This document shows, piece by piece, positions 21,455-31,340 of a stretch of DNA of 64,000 bases. The notes beneath the pieces are model-generated. The model was not told the DNA's origin. It saw only the letters and a list, made by a program, of their open reading frames with translations, and did not search any database. Made by a program: the position numbers and the translations under genes. Every line of letters begins with the position of its first letter. Position 1 is the stretch's first letter. Source of the stretch: Undaria pinnatifida (lineage: Eukaryota; Sar; Phaeophyceae; Laminariales; Alariaceae); contig JABAKD010000021.1 in NCBI GenBank assembly GCA_012845835.1, forward strand, positions 10,423,199 through 10,487,198, written 5' to 3'.

Positions 21455-23005
21455 AAGCTTGTGAAAGCTTCCGTGGAAGCTTTCACGACTTCCATGGAAG
21501 CTTCCACGCTTCCATGCCGTGGAAGCTTCCATGAAAGCTTCCACGGAAGCTTCCACGGAAGCAAGTTCCACGGATACTTTCATGAAAGCTTGCACGGAAG
21601 CTTCCACGGAAGCAACTTCCACGTAAGCTTCCATGAAAGCTTCCACGGAAGCAACTTCCACGGAAGATTCCATGGAAGCAACTTCCACGGAAACTTCCAT
21701 GAAGACTTTCACGGAAGCTTCCACGGAAGCAACTTCCACGGAAGCTTTCACGAAAACTTCCACGAAATCTTCCACGGAAGCAACTTCTACGGAAGATTCC
21801 ACGGAAGCAACTTCCACGGAAGCTTTCATGAACAATTCCACGGAAGCTTCCACGGAAGCAACTTCCACGGAAGCAACTTCCACGTTAGCTTCCATGAAAG
21901 CTTTCACGGAAGCAACCTAACCCTAACCGTAACCCTAACCCCAACCATATCTTCAATGGAAGCTTCCACGGAAGCTTCCATAAAAAGCTTCCGTAGAATT
22001 CACTTCCATGAAAGCTTCCATAACTTCCGCGAAAGCTTCCATTACTTCCATGAAAGCTTCCATGGAAGCTTTTGTGGAAGTTCCTTCCATGGAAGCTTTC
22101 GTGGAAGCTTTCGTGGAAGCTCCCGTGGAAGTTACTTCCGTGGAAGCTTTCGTATATTCCATATCTTCCATGGAAGCGTCCACGGAAGCTTCCATGAAAG
22201 CTTCCGTGGAAGTTACTTTCATGAAAGCTTCCATAACTTCTGCGAAAGCTTCCATTACTTCCATGAAAGCTTCCATGGAAGCTCCCGTGAAAGTTGCTTC
22301 CGTGGAAGCTCTCATATGTTCCATTTTTTCCATGGAAGCTTCCATGGCAGTTCCATGAAAGTTTTTATGGAAACTATGGAAGCTTCTATGGAAGCTTTCA
22401 TGCAAGCTTCCACCGCTTCGATTGCTTCCATGGAAGCTTCCATGGAAGCTTTAATAGCTTCCATATCTTCCATGGAAGCTTCCATGAAAGCTTCTGTGGA
22501 CGTTTCTTCCGTGAAAGCTTCCATAACGTCCACGAAAGCTTCCATTATTTCCATGAAAGCTTCCAAGCTTTCGTGGAAGTTACTTCCATGGAAGCTTTCG
22601 TGAAAGCTATCGTGGAAGCTACGGTGGAAGTTGCGCCTGTTGAAGCTTTCATTTCTTCCATATCTTCTATGGAAGGTTCACGGAAGCTTCCATGAAAGCT
22701 TCCGTGGAAGTCATTTCCATGAAAGCTTCCACAACTTCCGCGACAGATTTTATTGATTCCATGAAAACTTCCATGGAAGCTTTCGTGGAAGTTACTTCCA
22801 TGGAAGCTTTCGTGGAAGCTTTCGTGGAAGCTCCTGTGGAAGTTTCTTCCGTGCAAGCTTTCATATCTTCCGTATCTTCCATGGACGTTCCACTGCTTTA
22901 ATTGCTTCCATGAAAGCTTTCATGGAAGCTTCCGTAGCTTCCATATCTTCCGTGGAAGCTTCCATGAAAGCGGTGAAAGCTTCCACGGAAGCTTTCATGA
23001 GTTTC
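21455..23005. repeat. 1.5-kb minisatellite of GGAAGCTTCC palindromes
   Basis: The whole block is built from a roughly 12-bp unit, GGAAGCTTCC plus AC or AT, so AAGCTT palindromes alternate with CCATGG-type junctions. Because the unit length is a multiple of three and each unit is self-complementary, long frames of repetitive Ser/Phe/His/Gly or Glu/Ala/Ser/Thr/Met/Lys composition stay open on both strands. These are by-products of the repeat, not genes. A CCCTAA-type patch interrupts it at 21,914-21,946. The unit is CACGG-rich before the patch and CATGG/CGTGG-rich after it. Confidence 0.9.
21914..21946 (+). repeat. interstitial telomere-like repeat
   Basis: About five tandem CCCTAA-type units with small variants (CCGTAA, CCCCAA) lie inside the minisatellite. 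CCCTAA is the complement of the TTAGGG telomere repeat used by many eukaryotes. Confidence 0.75.
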
Positions 23006-23221
23006 CACTCAAAATGCAAGTAGTGCCGGAGACGGCGTTGGGTTTGGGTCCGACACGGTTCATCTGTTCCGTCGGTACTGGTATCTATTACAGTGTTTAC
23101 AGTTTGCGTGATGCCCACTACCAACATAGAATAAAGTGGACACTATTAGCAAGCGATTACGCGTGCTTTTTTCTTCGTAAGTACAGCGACACTATATTAC
23201 CAAGAGATTACGAAACATAAA

Positions 23222-23310
23222 ACTACACTCCAGCTCTGATATCGAATATTGTGTCGCAACTCATACTTGCAAGCTGTGTGTGATACTCCGATCGACTGGG
23301 TGTGTCATGT
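23222..23310 (-). repeat. R4 fragment
   Basis: On the minus strand CGATCGGAGTATCACACA and CAGCTTGCAAG and the terminal AGCTGGAGTGTA match the R4 copies at 25,251 and 34,279. Only the 3' third is present. Confidence 0.65.
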
Positions 23311-23424
23311 CACCGACTACCCTTTGGCGGCTGAGGACCATCCTCTGGCATATTCACGAGTTGAGTACTGACACGTTGACATCATGTTCTTGCGTTTTTT
23401 TTGTTACAGTAAATATTATTAGTT

Positions 23425-23620
23425 TTGGGACAAAATATGACGCCAATTGGGGAATACTGTCTTGCCAAGTTTTGTTTTATCAACCGCTCCATACATCAAG
23501 ATCCCAAGAATAACTGGAGAGTACCGCTCAAAATACATATTTTTGCGCGCTTCTCGCTTGTCTCGCTCAGCATCCATCCGCGTTCACGTCGAGGTGCTGA
23601 ACGGATTGACCAGGAATAAC
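23425..23620 (+). repeat. diverged R10 copy
   Basis: CTTCTCGCTTGTCTCGCTC, then CATCCATCCGCGTTCACGTC, match the R10 copies at 24,050 and 29,475-30,265. The upstream half is more diverged. Confidence 0.55.
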
Positions 23621-24045
23621 AACAACAGTCAGTAGCAAGCGCAGTTCTTGCAACCACACAAAAAAGCGTTCGAAACACCAATAATACCTTGATAATCACA
23701 CCTACCTTTAGAAGTGTATCCACGTTTCGTTTGTGGGGATAAGTATACATGGAAATCGTGTGGGACATTTTTATGCGGTCCTGAAAGATGGATCGTTGAT
23801 CGTGGACCAATATATACGGAACGACTCTTTGAAGCGGTGACGAAAAAGACTGACGAAATATTGCTTCTCGTACGGCGACTTTTGAGAGCGACCACTCCGT
23901 TCGTTGTGTTTATTTTCTATTTCTGTTATGGTCTCTGGTCTGTTTTGTTGTGTTCTCGTACCCGGTACGCATTTTACTTTCTTTATACCTTGATTCATTG
24001 CGATTGTTTGGTTTGCTCTGTCTCACAAACTGTGACCACACAATA
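23621..24045. other. no gene recognised
   Basis: A 110-codon plus-strand frame at 23,714-24,046 ends in a hydrophobic, aromatic-rich stretch. The opposite strand is open too, and no family is recognised. Confidence 0.35.
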
Positions 24046-24049
24046 ATAA

Positions 24050-24420
24050 GTTGTATATGCCACCGCAAAATTCAAAACATTAGCAACTACCGTTTGAAAA
24101 TAATGCCAATTTTGTTAAATCACCCAGGTGCTGCAGACATCAAGACACATCCAAAATACCCCGAATTCCTCCTCGACATGCGGTACTTTTGCAACTTCTC
24201 GCTTGTCTCGCTCCGCATCCGTCCGCGTTCACGTCGATGTGCGGAATGAACACGGCAGGGCGAGGGGCTTTGGAGCCGCCCCCCGACGGCGGCGCTCGAA
24301 CGAAGCTATTTGACCGAGAATTCCAGTTCCGCGAATCGCATACTTGGGCCGAGACAAAAAAACTCCGGACCAAATCCCTGAAACAAAAGAATGATTTTAT
24401 ATATATATATATGTATATCA
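24050..24420 (+). repeat. R10 repeat copy
   Basis: An approximately 370-bp repeat starting near CCACCGCAAAATTCAAAAC, running through ACTTTTGCAACTTCTCGCT and GCCGCCCCCCGACGG, and ending in an AT-rich TATATATA tail. Two further copies occur in opposite orientation at 29.5-30.3 kb. No coding region or terminal structure was recognised; it could be an LTR fragment or a non-autonomous repeat. Confidence 0.7.
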
Positions 24421-24550
24421 CCTACATTGCTAGCCATGTTATCACTACGTCGTCTGTCCACTTCATACCATTCACTCGGCTGCGTACTGCATGCTCCTCT
24501 CCCATGACTTTCATTCGCTCACATCACCAATGACCTTCCCACGGGATGCT

Positions 24551-24558
24551 TGTTGTAA

Positions 24559-24593
<35 letters not shown>

Positions 24594-24626
24594 TTGTTGT
24601 CGCTGTTGTTGCTGTTGTTGTTGTTG
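24551..24626 (-). repeat. GTT/AAC microsatellite
   Basis: A run of GTT units with a few GCT and TTT interruptions. On the minus strand this is an AAC run like those that end the R11 copies, but I could not see an R11 body next to it. Confidence 0.85.
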
Positions 24627-24660
24627 TATTTTTCCAAACAAAGCATCCCAGTCTGTTTTG

Positions 24661-24732
24661 GTATATATAGAACACCCCACTGGCCCACACAGTCACGTGA
24701 CTACGTGGGCCAGTGGATAGTTCTATATAACC
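24661..24732. repeat. 70-bp imperfect palindrome centred on GTCACGTGAC
   Basis: The left arm TATATAGAAC...CCACTGGCCCAC is mirrored by GTGGGCCAGTGG...GTTCTATATA. The centre is the perfect 10-bp palindrome GTCACGTGAC. Both arm ends carry TATATA. Confidence 0.75.
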
Positions 24733-24776
24733 AACGTGACTACATGAGCCAGTGGGTAGTTCTATATAACCATCAA
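24733..24776 (+). repeat. R9 unit
   Basis: CGTGACTACATGAGCCAGTG, then GGTAGTTCTATATAACCA, a direct copy of the right arm of the preceding palindrome. Immediately after it is a T-arm-like GTGGGTTTGAATCCCA segment, then CGACTTCATATTTCCGC and a T-run, which recalls a pol III-type repeat end. Confidence 0.6.
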
Positions 24777-25022
24777 CAGATATGTCGTGGGTTTGAATCC
24801 CATCGACTTCATATTTCCGCTTTTTTCCGGGAAAAGAAAAAAGGGAATAACGTCTTTGCGACCGTGCCCGCTGGAGACGTGGCTGGTTATGATAGTTTGC
24901 TCCTGAGTATTACCACCGTAGCGCGTGGCGAGGTGAGAGCCCCGGAGATCCCTGTTACGAAGCCGGTGAGAGTCAATTGGCGGACTCGCAAACATATCTC
25001 TTGTTAGTTATTCAGACTAGAA

Positions 25023-25070
25023 CGTAGTCACGTGACTACATGGGCCAGTGGGTGGTTCTCTATAACCAAC
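25023..25070 (+). repeat. R9 unit
   Basis: GTCACGTGACTACATGGGCC, then AGTGGGTGGTTCTCTATAAC, a third copy of the same unit, about 250 bp after the others. Confidence 0.65.
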
Positions 25071-25250
25071 ACAGTATCAATTTCGAACTTGCCCCTTATT
25101 TCGAGGATAGGATTTTGGGGCTATCCGATACCGCGTCTTGGGACGTTCGCAATTCCTTCATAATAGACATGTATGTGTCAACCAATACCGCGACGTAAAC
25201 CAAACAGTAAAATGTACGACAACCACATAGTCCATATTTATTTATCTATA

Positions 25251-25480
25251 AGCTGTCCGATTTTGTCCCCTTCAATAACGGGTGTTCAAGTTTCCGCGCA
25301 CAGACTGATTAACATCACCCTGTTGACCCTGGTACAAGCTACACTGTGACCAAGGGGAGTCGCCGACCTGTATCCTCAATGAGGACACACACCCAGTAAT
25401 ACGCGCGATCGGAGTATCACACACAGCTTGCAAAGAGTTTCGCTGAAACCTTTGATAGCTGGAGTGTATTTTTATTTTAT
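25251..25480 (+). repeat. R4 repeat copy
   Basis: An approximately 230-bp block from CTGTCCGATTTTGTCCCC through GGGGAGTCGCCGACCT and GATCGGAGTATCACACA to AGCTGGAGTGTATTTTTATT. It matches 34,279-34,519 inside an LTR element, and fragments at 7,993 and 23,222. No coding region. The conserved 3' end suggests a defined element boundary. Confidence 0.75.
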
Positions 25481-26895
25481 AATTTAGACTAGACTATAGC
25501 CTACCTCGTTTGTTTTGTTTACATTTATAAAGTTCATAGTCTACTCACACAGCTCACGGTTTTCATTTTTTTTATGTTCACGCTATTACTTATAGACGAG
25601 CGTTATTGTCTCTTGTTTTTTTCGTCAGACGCACATAATACGATAGCTACACTAAACTGAATGACCCTCCGACCCCCGCGGCAAGAGTGCCAGATGGTCA
25701 AGCGGTGACAAGGACGTCATAACCTACGTCTGGCGTCGACAAGACATGTCTAAACATTGTAATTTAGCTGTGAAGTTTATCTTGTCCATCTGGCCCTGCC
25801 GCCGTGGGGGCTGGAGGGCCGGGGGCGGGAGGGCCAGTTAGTTCCCTATAAGGTAGATATTGTTATTAGTAGTAGTAGCCGTCGGAGGCAGGCGTTCATT
25901 CTTATATGCACCCATAGGGGTGTATGTATTTTTGTCGCCGCTACCTTCACACCAACAGAGGAACGTCTACCACGTTTTAGATGCCGTGGAAGGAGCGATC
26001 AAAAATAGCACGGTCTTCTCTTCCGCCGTTGAACCAAAACATAATGAGCGACGTTCTACTGGATGCACAAAGCTTAGCGCTCTTTGTTTGACTCAGAGAC
26101 ATTCGGCCGGAACGTATTGTTGGGGCTCGGGTGCGAGGTGGGCGTCTCTTCTCCCGGAAACCGAACACATTTAGAATCGCCCCGGCTCTGAAGCACGGGG
26201 TAATAATTCCGTAATGTTGTGCCTTATGATGCCGCGCGACTCACGCCTGGCTACAGAAGCATGTTACTTGCGTCACTGTTTTTGGTGGTGTTGGTAGGAC
26301 TTGTAGGCCCTTCATGGGGAATGACCCCCCCGATTGTCAGGGACGTGGTAGCTGTACTGCTGCACCTTGTCAGAGAGTGCGGGAAGACGTGGCGATCGTT
26401 GGTATTTGTATGTACGGTCTTTTTTTTGTTCGATTGCTCTTTTTTCATTGCACATGCATTGCGGCAGGTCGTCACCTCGACAGTACTCCGAACAGCAGCC
26501 AAACAGCAGGTGTGTTCCTCCCCTTGTTCGCGTCTACCGTGAGTTTTGTACGGTGCAGGCAGCACTCCAGACAGCAACCGCTGTATGTAGTCAGCAGGCA
26601 CGAGTTGGCTAGTTGTGGACACGAGGGGGGCTCTTTCTTATATGCTAGAGTTGAGTGGATACCCGCGGCGCATATGGCAAATTGTTATTAGTACGAAGTA
26701 GCATACAATAGTTCAGCTTGCACGGTGATTTCATTTCAATTGTGCGCCTTCGTTTCGTGCGTTTTAGGTGCCAAAGCTCTCGGAAAGCGTCATGCTGTCA
26801 TGTTTCTCGGCTGACTTTTGACATGACGATGGTTTTTGGGATATTCCTATTGATGGGGCTCCATAACGTCGTGCGACCACCGACCACGACTCTAA
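25481..26895. other. no gene recognised
   Basis: Short overlapping frames on both strands. A G/C-rich segment with repeated GGAGGGC strings lies at about 25,795-25,840. No domain or named repeat recognised. Confidence 0.4.
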
Positions 26896-26904
26896 TGCAG
26901 ATTT

Positions 26905-26931
26905 TTGACACGAGTTAATGCGAGAATACCC

Positions 26932-27006
<75 letters not shown>

Positions 27007-27041
27007 CAACAACAACAACAACAACAACAACAGCCAACAGC

Positions 27042-27099
<58 letters not shown>

Positions 27100-27100
27100 G
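26905..27100 (+). repeat. AAC microsatellite behind an R11 end
   Basis: CACGAGTTAATGCGAGAATA leads into about 165 bp of AAC/CAA units with a few AGC variants. The junction string matches the R11 3' end, which carries an AAC tail at other sites. Poly-Gln, poly-Thr and poly-Leu frames over this run are artefacts of the repeat. Confidence 0.85.
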
Positions 27101-27535
27101 AAGACTGATTCTACGATAGTCCCCCCCCTCAAAACCAGCGATGACTGCTCCACACGAGGAAGGGTGCTGTGAAAGACGTATATATATCTTCAAGTCATGT
27201 AAGTCATGTATCTTCTTGTTTGCAAAGGACTTGTCCAACGATGACGTCGGGGGTGGCAAGGAGCACCGACTCTCAGGAGATACGGCCGGGAGCTGCTTTC
27301 AAAACCAGGGATTTCGTTTTAAATAAAAGTTGGAGGGCTACCGTAGAATGACCCAGAAGAAATACTACTGCTGCTGTAGTAACTGGCAACACGCCGCAAT
27401 AAGGGTACTTGATGCCTGGTGGTTCGTACGTTTGTACGTTTGTACAAGATATCTTTAAAACCGTATCGATCGGCGGTTTGTTTCACGACTGCAACAACAA
27501 CACACTGCTGCACTAGAGGCCAAATAAATCAGGGT
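27101..27535. other. no gene recognised
   Basis: Spacer between the microsatellite and the GGCCC array. No recognisable feature. Confidence 0.4.
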
Positions 27536-27539
27536 ATGT

Positions 27540-27890
27540 CATGGGCCGGCGCTGGTGGGGCGGCCCGGGGTTATCGGCCCGGCCCGGCCCATCATTTCTT
27601 CATGTGGTGGGCCGCGGCCATCAAGTTTTAACTGGGCCGCGGCCCGGCCCGGCCCATCAAATTTTTAGATGATGGGCCGTGGCCCGGCCCGGCCCATCAA
27701 ATTCGGCCCGGCAGGGCCCGGCTCATCAATGTTTCAAATTTGTCGGCCCGCCCCAGCCCGGCCCGGCCCGGCCCGGCCCGGCCCGTGACATTCGCAGCGA
27801 GGCCCATGAAACACGGGCTCCATATGGGCCGACCCGTGGATTTGAAGAGCCGGCCCATGGGTCGGCCCACGAGCTGGCCCATGTATTACC
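27540..27890. repeat. R5 array of GGCCCGGCCC blocks
   Basis: GC-only blocks (GGCCCGGCCCGGCCC) alternate with short AT-rich linkers such as CATCAAATTTTTAGATGATG, with a period of about 40-45 bp. About seven units are visible, the last ones diverged to GGCCCATG-type strings. Confidence 0.85.
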
Positions 27891-28198
27891 CCGTACTGAA
27901 AAGTGCACGCTGATGTTTTCCTAATTTTCTTGTTTATTATTATCGTCTAATAATATTACCAGGTATTAGATATAGATCTAGTATGTATACCGATTCGTAG
28001 CCGTTATATTTTGAAAAAAACTTCTCAACACGTCAGCTGTGACTTTTTGTGCCGATATTTATATTTGCGAGCTGCGTGATACACCTTATTTATTTCAGGA
28101 TCTATTATCATCATACTACCTGGAGTTGCTTCCGGCCCATGAGGCACACACATCCACTGCTCGCTCAGTCTTCATCCATCAACCAGCTATCAAATGCA

Positions 28199-28725
28199 AT
28201 GCCTGCTCCGATGGATTATGTCCCGACTGGTGGACCACCACCTCCTTCTGTTCCTGCGACGCTCACACCAGCAGCAGCAGCACTAGACTTGCTGCTGCGA
28301 TACCCGCACCTGCTCGCGGTCCTTCATCCGAAGAGAACAAAGATAACGCTCTTATATATTATTTTGGTGGCGGCTTCCCGTGCGACTGCCGCCGCAACAA
28401 GCTTCATTCTTGGTTCGACAACGACACCAACAAAGGTGAATGTCACTACACGTTTCGGCCAAAATATGCCCCCTGTCTGACCCTGCTCCGCGAAGTGTTT
28501 TCCGGCGGTTCCGTCTGGGCCGAACCATGGCGATAACGTCAAATAGTTGCTGTCTGAAGCGTGGATAAGGCAAGGAGTGTCTCCTGTGCACTCACAATTG
28601 TACGAAGGCTTTGATAAGACCTTGCAGAAGGACGACGACGCAGAGTGGAAGTTGGTTGTCGCCGCGAGCAGGAGATCAGCACAGATATCGAATCAGCGCG
28701 CAGAGGCGCTCGTCGAGGCATCAGG
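28199..28725 (+). CDS. hypothetical protein fragment, possibly two exons
   Basis: An ATG opens a Pro/Ala-rich start (MPAPMDYVPTGGPPPPS) followed by a helical Leu-rich stretch (ALDLLLRYPHLLAVLHP). A GT donor at 28,436 (AAAG before GTGAAT) and an AG acceptor ending at 28,546 would bound a 111-nt intron, a multiple of three that contains stops. After it the same frame reads a charged, helical segment (QLYEGFDKTLQKDDDAEWK, then SNQRAEALVEASG). It reaches a second donor-like GTGGGT near 28,726. No family is recognised; the composition of the second part is protein-like. Another frame is open across the first part, so this remains tentative. Confidence 0.3.
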
Positions 28726-28799
28726 TGGGTGGTTGTGAGGATCGCGCTTCTAATTATTGTGAGAAAGAGGGCAAGACTTTCTTGGCTGAACACAAAATA

Positions 28800-29465
28800 C
28801 CACACTTGAGTTCTGCAGGGTCTGTAGATTCCGGGTAAGGATATGGGGGTCTTACAGAACTTCCAGAAGTTTCGGGTATGGGTATGTAAGTTGTTACAGA
28901 ACTTCCAGAAATTCCGGGTATTTGTGGCACAGGCATACAGTACTCACAAAAGTTCCGGGCGGGTACAAAACATGATGTACCCGTACCCCGGGTCTTGTGG
29001 CACGGGTCTTATAGAACTCACAGAACGGTACGGGTATGAAATTCTTACAGAACTTCAAGAAGTTCCGGGTGCGGGTATGACAGTCTTACAAAACTTCCAG
29101 AACTTCCGGGTATTGTGACACATGCTTACAGAATGTCCAGAATTCCCGGGTAGGTATAAACATGCTGTACTTGTACCTCAGGTCTTCGTAGCACCGGCGT
29201 ACAGACCGTCCAGAAGTTCCGGTTACGGGTATAAGTGTCCTACGTAAGTAACAGTTACAGAAGTTCTTTTTATGGTAATACCCGGGGTAAATACCTCGGG
29301 TATGGCTTTTGTGTGTTCCCTACAGACAGAATGAAAATAGAAAGTTCAGGTACGGGTATGAATGTCGTACAAAACTCACATACGTTCCGGGTGCGGGTAG
29401 GGCTCTACAGAACTCACAGAAGGCCTGGGTATGGGTAATTCCCGGGTAAGTACCCGCCTCAAAAG
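28800..29465 (+). repeat. R6 array of CCGGGTA-type tandem repeats
   Basis: Degenerate units of about 45-55 bp built from CTTACAGAACTTCCAGAAG, then TTCCGGGTA and GGGTATG. About a dozen units can be followed. The same array type returns at 34,890-35,220. Confidence 0.8.
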
Positions 29466-29474
29466 GGGCGAACA

Positions 29475-29937
29475 AGCAACAAATACATATACATGAAAAA
29501 TCATTATTTGTTTCAGGGACTCGGTCAAGAGGTTTGTTTCGTCTCGGCCTAAGCATGCGGTTCGCGGAACTGGAATTCTCGGTCAAATAGCTTCATTCGA
29601 GCGCTGGCTTCGGGGAACGGCTCCAACGTCCCTCGCCCTGCCGTGTCCGTTCCGCACATCGACGTGAACGCGGACGGATGCTGAGCGAGACAAGTGAGAA
29701 GTTGCAAAAGTACCGCATGTCAAGGAAGAATTCCGGATATATATATTTTGGTTGTATCTTAAAGTTAAGTCTGCAGCGCCTGGATGATTTACAAAATCGG
29801 CATAATTTCCAAACGGTAGTTAGTTGCTTTTGTAATGTTTTGACATTTTGCGGTGGCATACTCTCGAGCGTTGTTTTGCTTGACGTCTGCAGGGCTCGAG
29901 CGTTTGTTTGTTTTCTTGACGGGAGCAGGGCTTGAAC
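29475..29937 (-). repeat. R10 repeat copy
   Basis: Reverse-oriented copy of the repeat at 24,050-24,420, including the GAGAATTCCAGTTCCGCGAA segment and the AT-rich tail. It is longer on the far side, where it includes a CCCTGCAGACGTCAAGCAAAAC segment. Confidence 0.7.
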
Positions 29938-29944
29938 GAATGAA

Positions 29945-30265
29945 ACACGTAAAAGTCTTCGGGGGGCGGTTCCAACGGGCAAAAGTCGTCGGGGGGCGGC
30001 TCCAACGCCCCTCGCCCTTCCTTGTCCGTCGGGCACCTCGACGTGAACGCGGATGGATGCTAGCAAGGCAAGGGAGAAGTTGCAAAAATATTGTATTTTG
30101 AGGAGGTAATCTTGCGACTTCGGTTGTATCTTAACGTGTTCAGCGTCTGGATAATTTCCAAAATTGGCATCATTTCCAAACGAACGGTAGGTGGTTGCTA
30201 AAGTTTTGAATTTTGCGGTGGTATTCTCTCGAGAGTTTGTTTTACTTGACGTCTGCAGGGCTTGA
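29945..30265 (-). repeat. R10 repeat copy, tandem with the previous one
   Basis: A second R10 unit in the same orientation. The shared GCCCTGCAGACGTCAAG string marks the start of both units, so they form a head-to-tail dimer. Confidence 0.7.
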
Positions 30266-30287
30266 GCGCGTGTTATAATAACAGTTA

Positions 30288-30650
30288 CACTGATTGTCGA
30301 TTTTTCATCGAGTATAGCCAACTCACGCTCTCGCGCTATCCGCAAGTCAATTTGTGCAAAACAAAACGAAAAATTATACGAGTACGCACTCGGGGGCATT
30401 CGAACTCACGGAGCTGATCTATACTCCCTGTACCAGGCTTGAGGATATAACCTGATATGCCACCGGGGCAGTGAGTGATATAGAACTGGTCGCCCCGGTG
30501 GTTTAGTGGGTTTACACTCGAATATTGCTACTAGTTATAATAGCGTTGGTCCTTGAGTTGAATAACCACCGTTGTGAGCTTTGTTGGCTACATTTATTTG
30601 CAGAAAAATATGGGGAAAAAATGGATCCACTAACTGCTGAAGCGCACGCA
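30288..30650 (+). repeat. R2 repeat copy with tRNA-like boxes
   Basis: An approximately 360-bp repeat. On the minus strand TGGCATATCAGG and GAGTTCGAAT lie 50-60 nt apart and resemble pol III A and B boxes. On the plus strand GCCCCGGTGGTTTAGTGGG resembles another A box, so two tRNA-like starts face away from each other around a CACCGGGG/CCCCGGTG inverted repeat. It matches 31,413-31,750 and 39,782-39,970. A tRNA-derived SINE is possible. Confidence 0.55.
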
Positions 30651-30990
30651 CGCATGACTAAACGAGAAGAGGGTAGTACTGATTACGATTACTGCCGCGC
30701 CAGGAAAAGCCACACAGCAGCATTGCGAGGGGCTGCGTCCCCGGGGCCTCTTGTATTATACAAGTTCCTTCTGTTGTAAAGCTGCGCTACTCGAAGGTGG
30801 TGGTAAGTAGGCAGCAGGATGGCGTGCTTTGTTGTTGCTGTGGTCCCTTACTCCGTTGCTGTGGTCGTTTGTCGGTCAAGTGCAAGCGGTCGTGTGCTAG
30901 TACGTAACTGACAAATAAGGTTGTGTTACGTCGTACTTGACGTGCTCATTGTTGCTGCTGATTGCTGATTGATCATCTCTAATGGTGATT
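30651..30990. other. no gene recognised
   Basis: Spacer between R2 copies without recognisable features. Confidence 0.4.
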
Positions 30991-31052
30991 TTTCTTTTTG
31001 GCACACTTGTACTTTTCAGCTTCTGGACATACAAGCCGCGTTCACATGTGTC

Positions 31053-31340
31053 TGTTAAGATACAGCCTCAAAAAGCCTGTATCTATCCGAATTTGATATC
31101 AAATTTGGATGGGTTTCGTATGATAAGGTTGGCGCTTTATATTCGGGAAGTTAGGAAATAGATCGGAGGCACGTGCCTCCGATCTCAGGAGCTATCCGGG
31201 GCTCTGGTGGAATCGAATAAAGCTACGTCTTTACGAAGGCAAATAATGTGTGAGTACTCTCCGAGGACCTGCTCAATTGGCAAACCTGCAGGGGGCACTC
31301 TGTGTCCCACCCATAACCTTACAAATGTCGTCGTCGAACA
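31053..31340 (+). mobile_element. R1 LTR-like insertion nested in R2
   Basis: It begins TGTTAAGATAC and ends CGTCGAACA (TG...CA) and is flanked by TGTC on both sides (31,049-31,052 and 31,341-31,344), a 4-bp target duplication. The empty site exists at about 39,713. It shares its length and a 26-bp palindrome with 49,667-49,953. Near its 3' end is AATG-CGTCGTCGA, the same string that follows the R3 LTRs. No coding capacity. A solo LTR or a very small non-autonomous LTR element fits best. Confidence 0.65.
31160..31185. repeat. 26-bp perfect palindrome in R1
   Basis: AGATCGGAGGCAC is followed directly by its reverse complement, giving a central CACGTG (G-box/E-box core). It is identical in the second R1 copy at 49,774-49,799. 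Confidence 0.9.

Noticed and set aside
20746-21534. A 262-codon open frame
   Set aside because: No recognised domain, overlapping open frames, and its end runs into the minisatellite.
21380-22603. A 407-codon plus-strand open frame (and matching minus-strand frames) of Ser/Phe/His/Gly or Glu/Ala/Ser repeats
   Set aside because: It is open only because the minisatellite unit is 12 bp and self-complementary; several frames on both strands stay open over the same DNA.
26764-27172. Poly-Gln, poly-Thr, poly-Leu and poly-Cys frames
   Set aside because: Direct products of the AAC microsatellite read in different frames.
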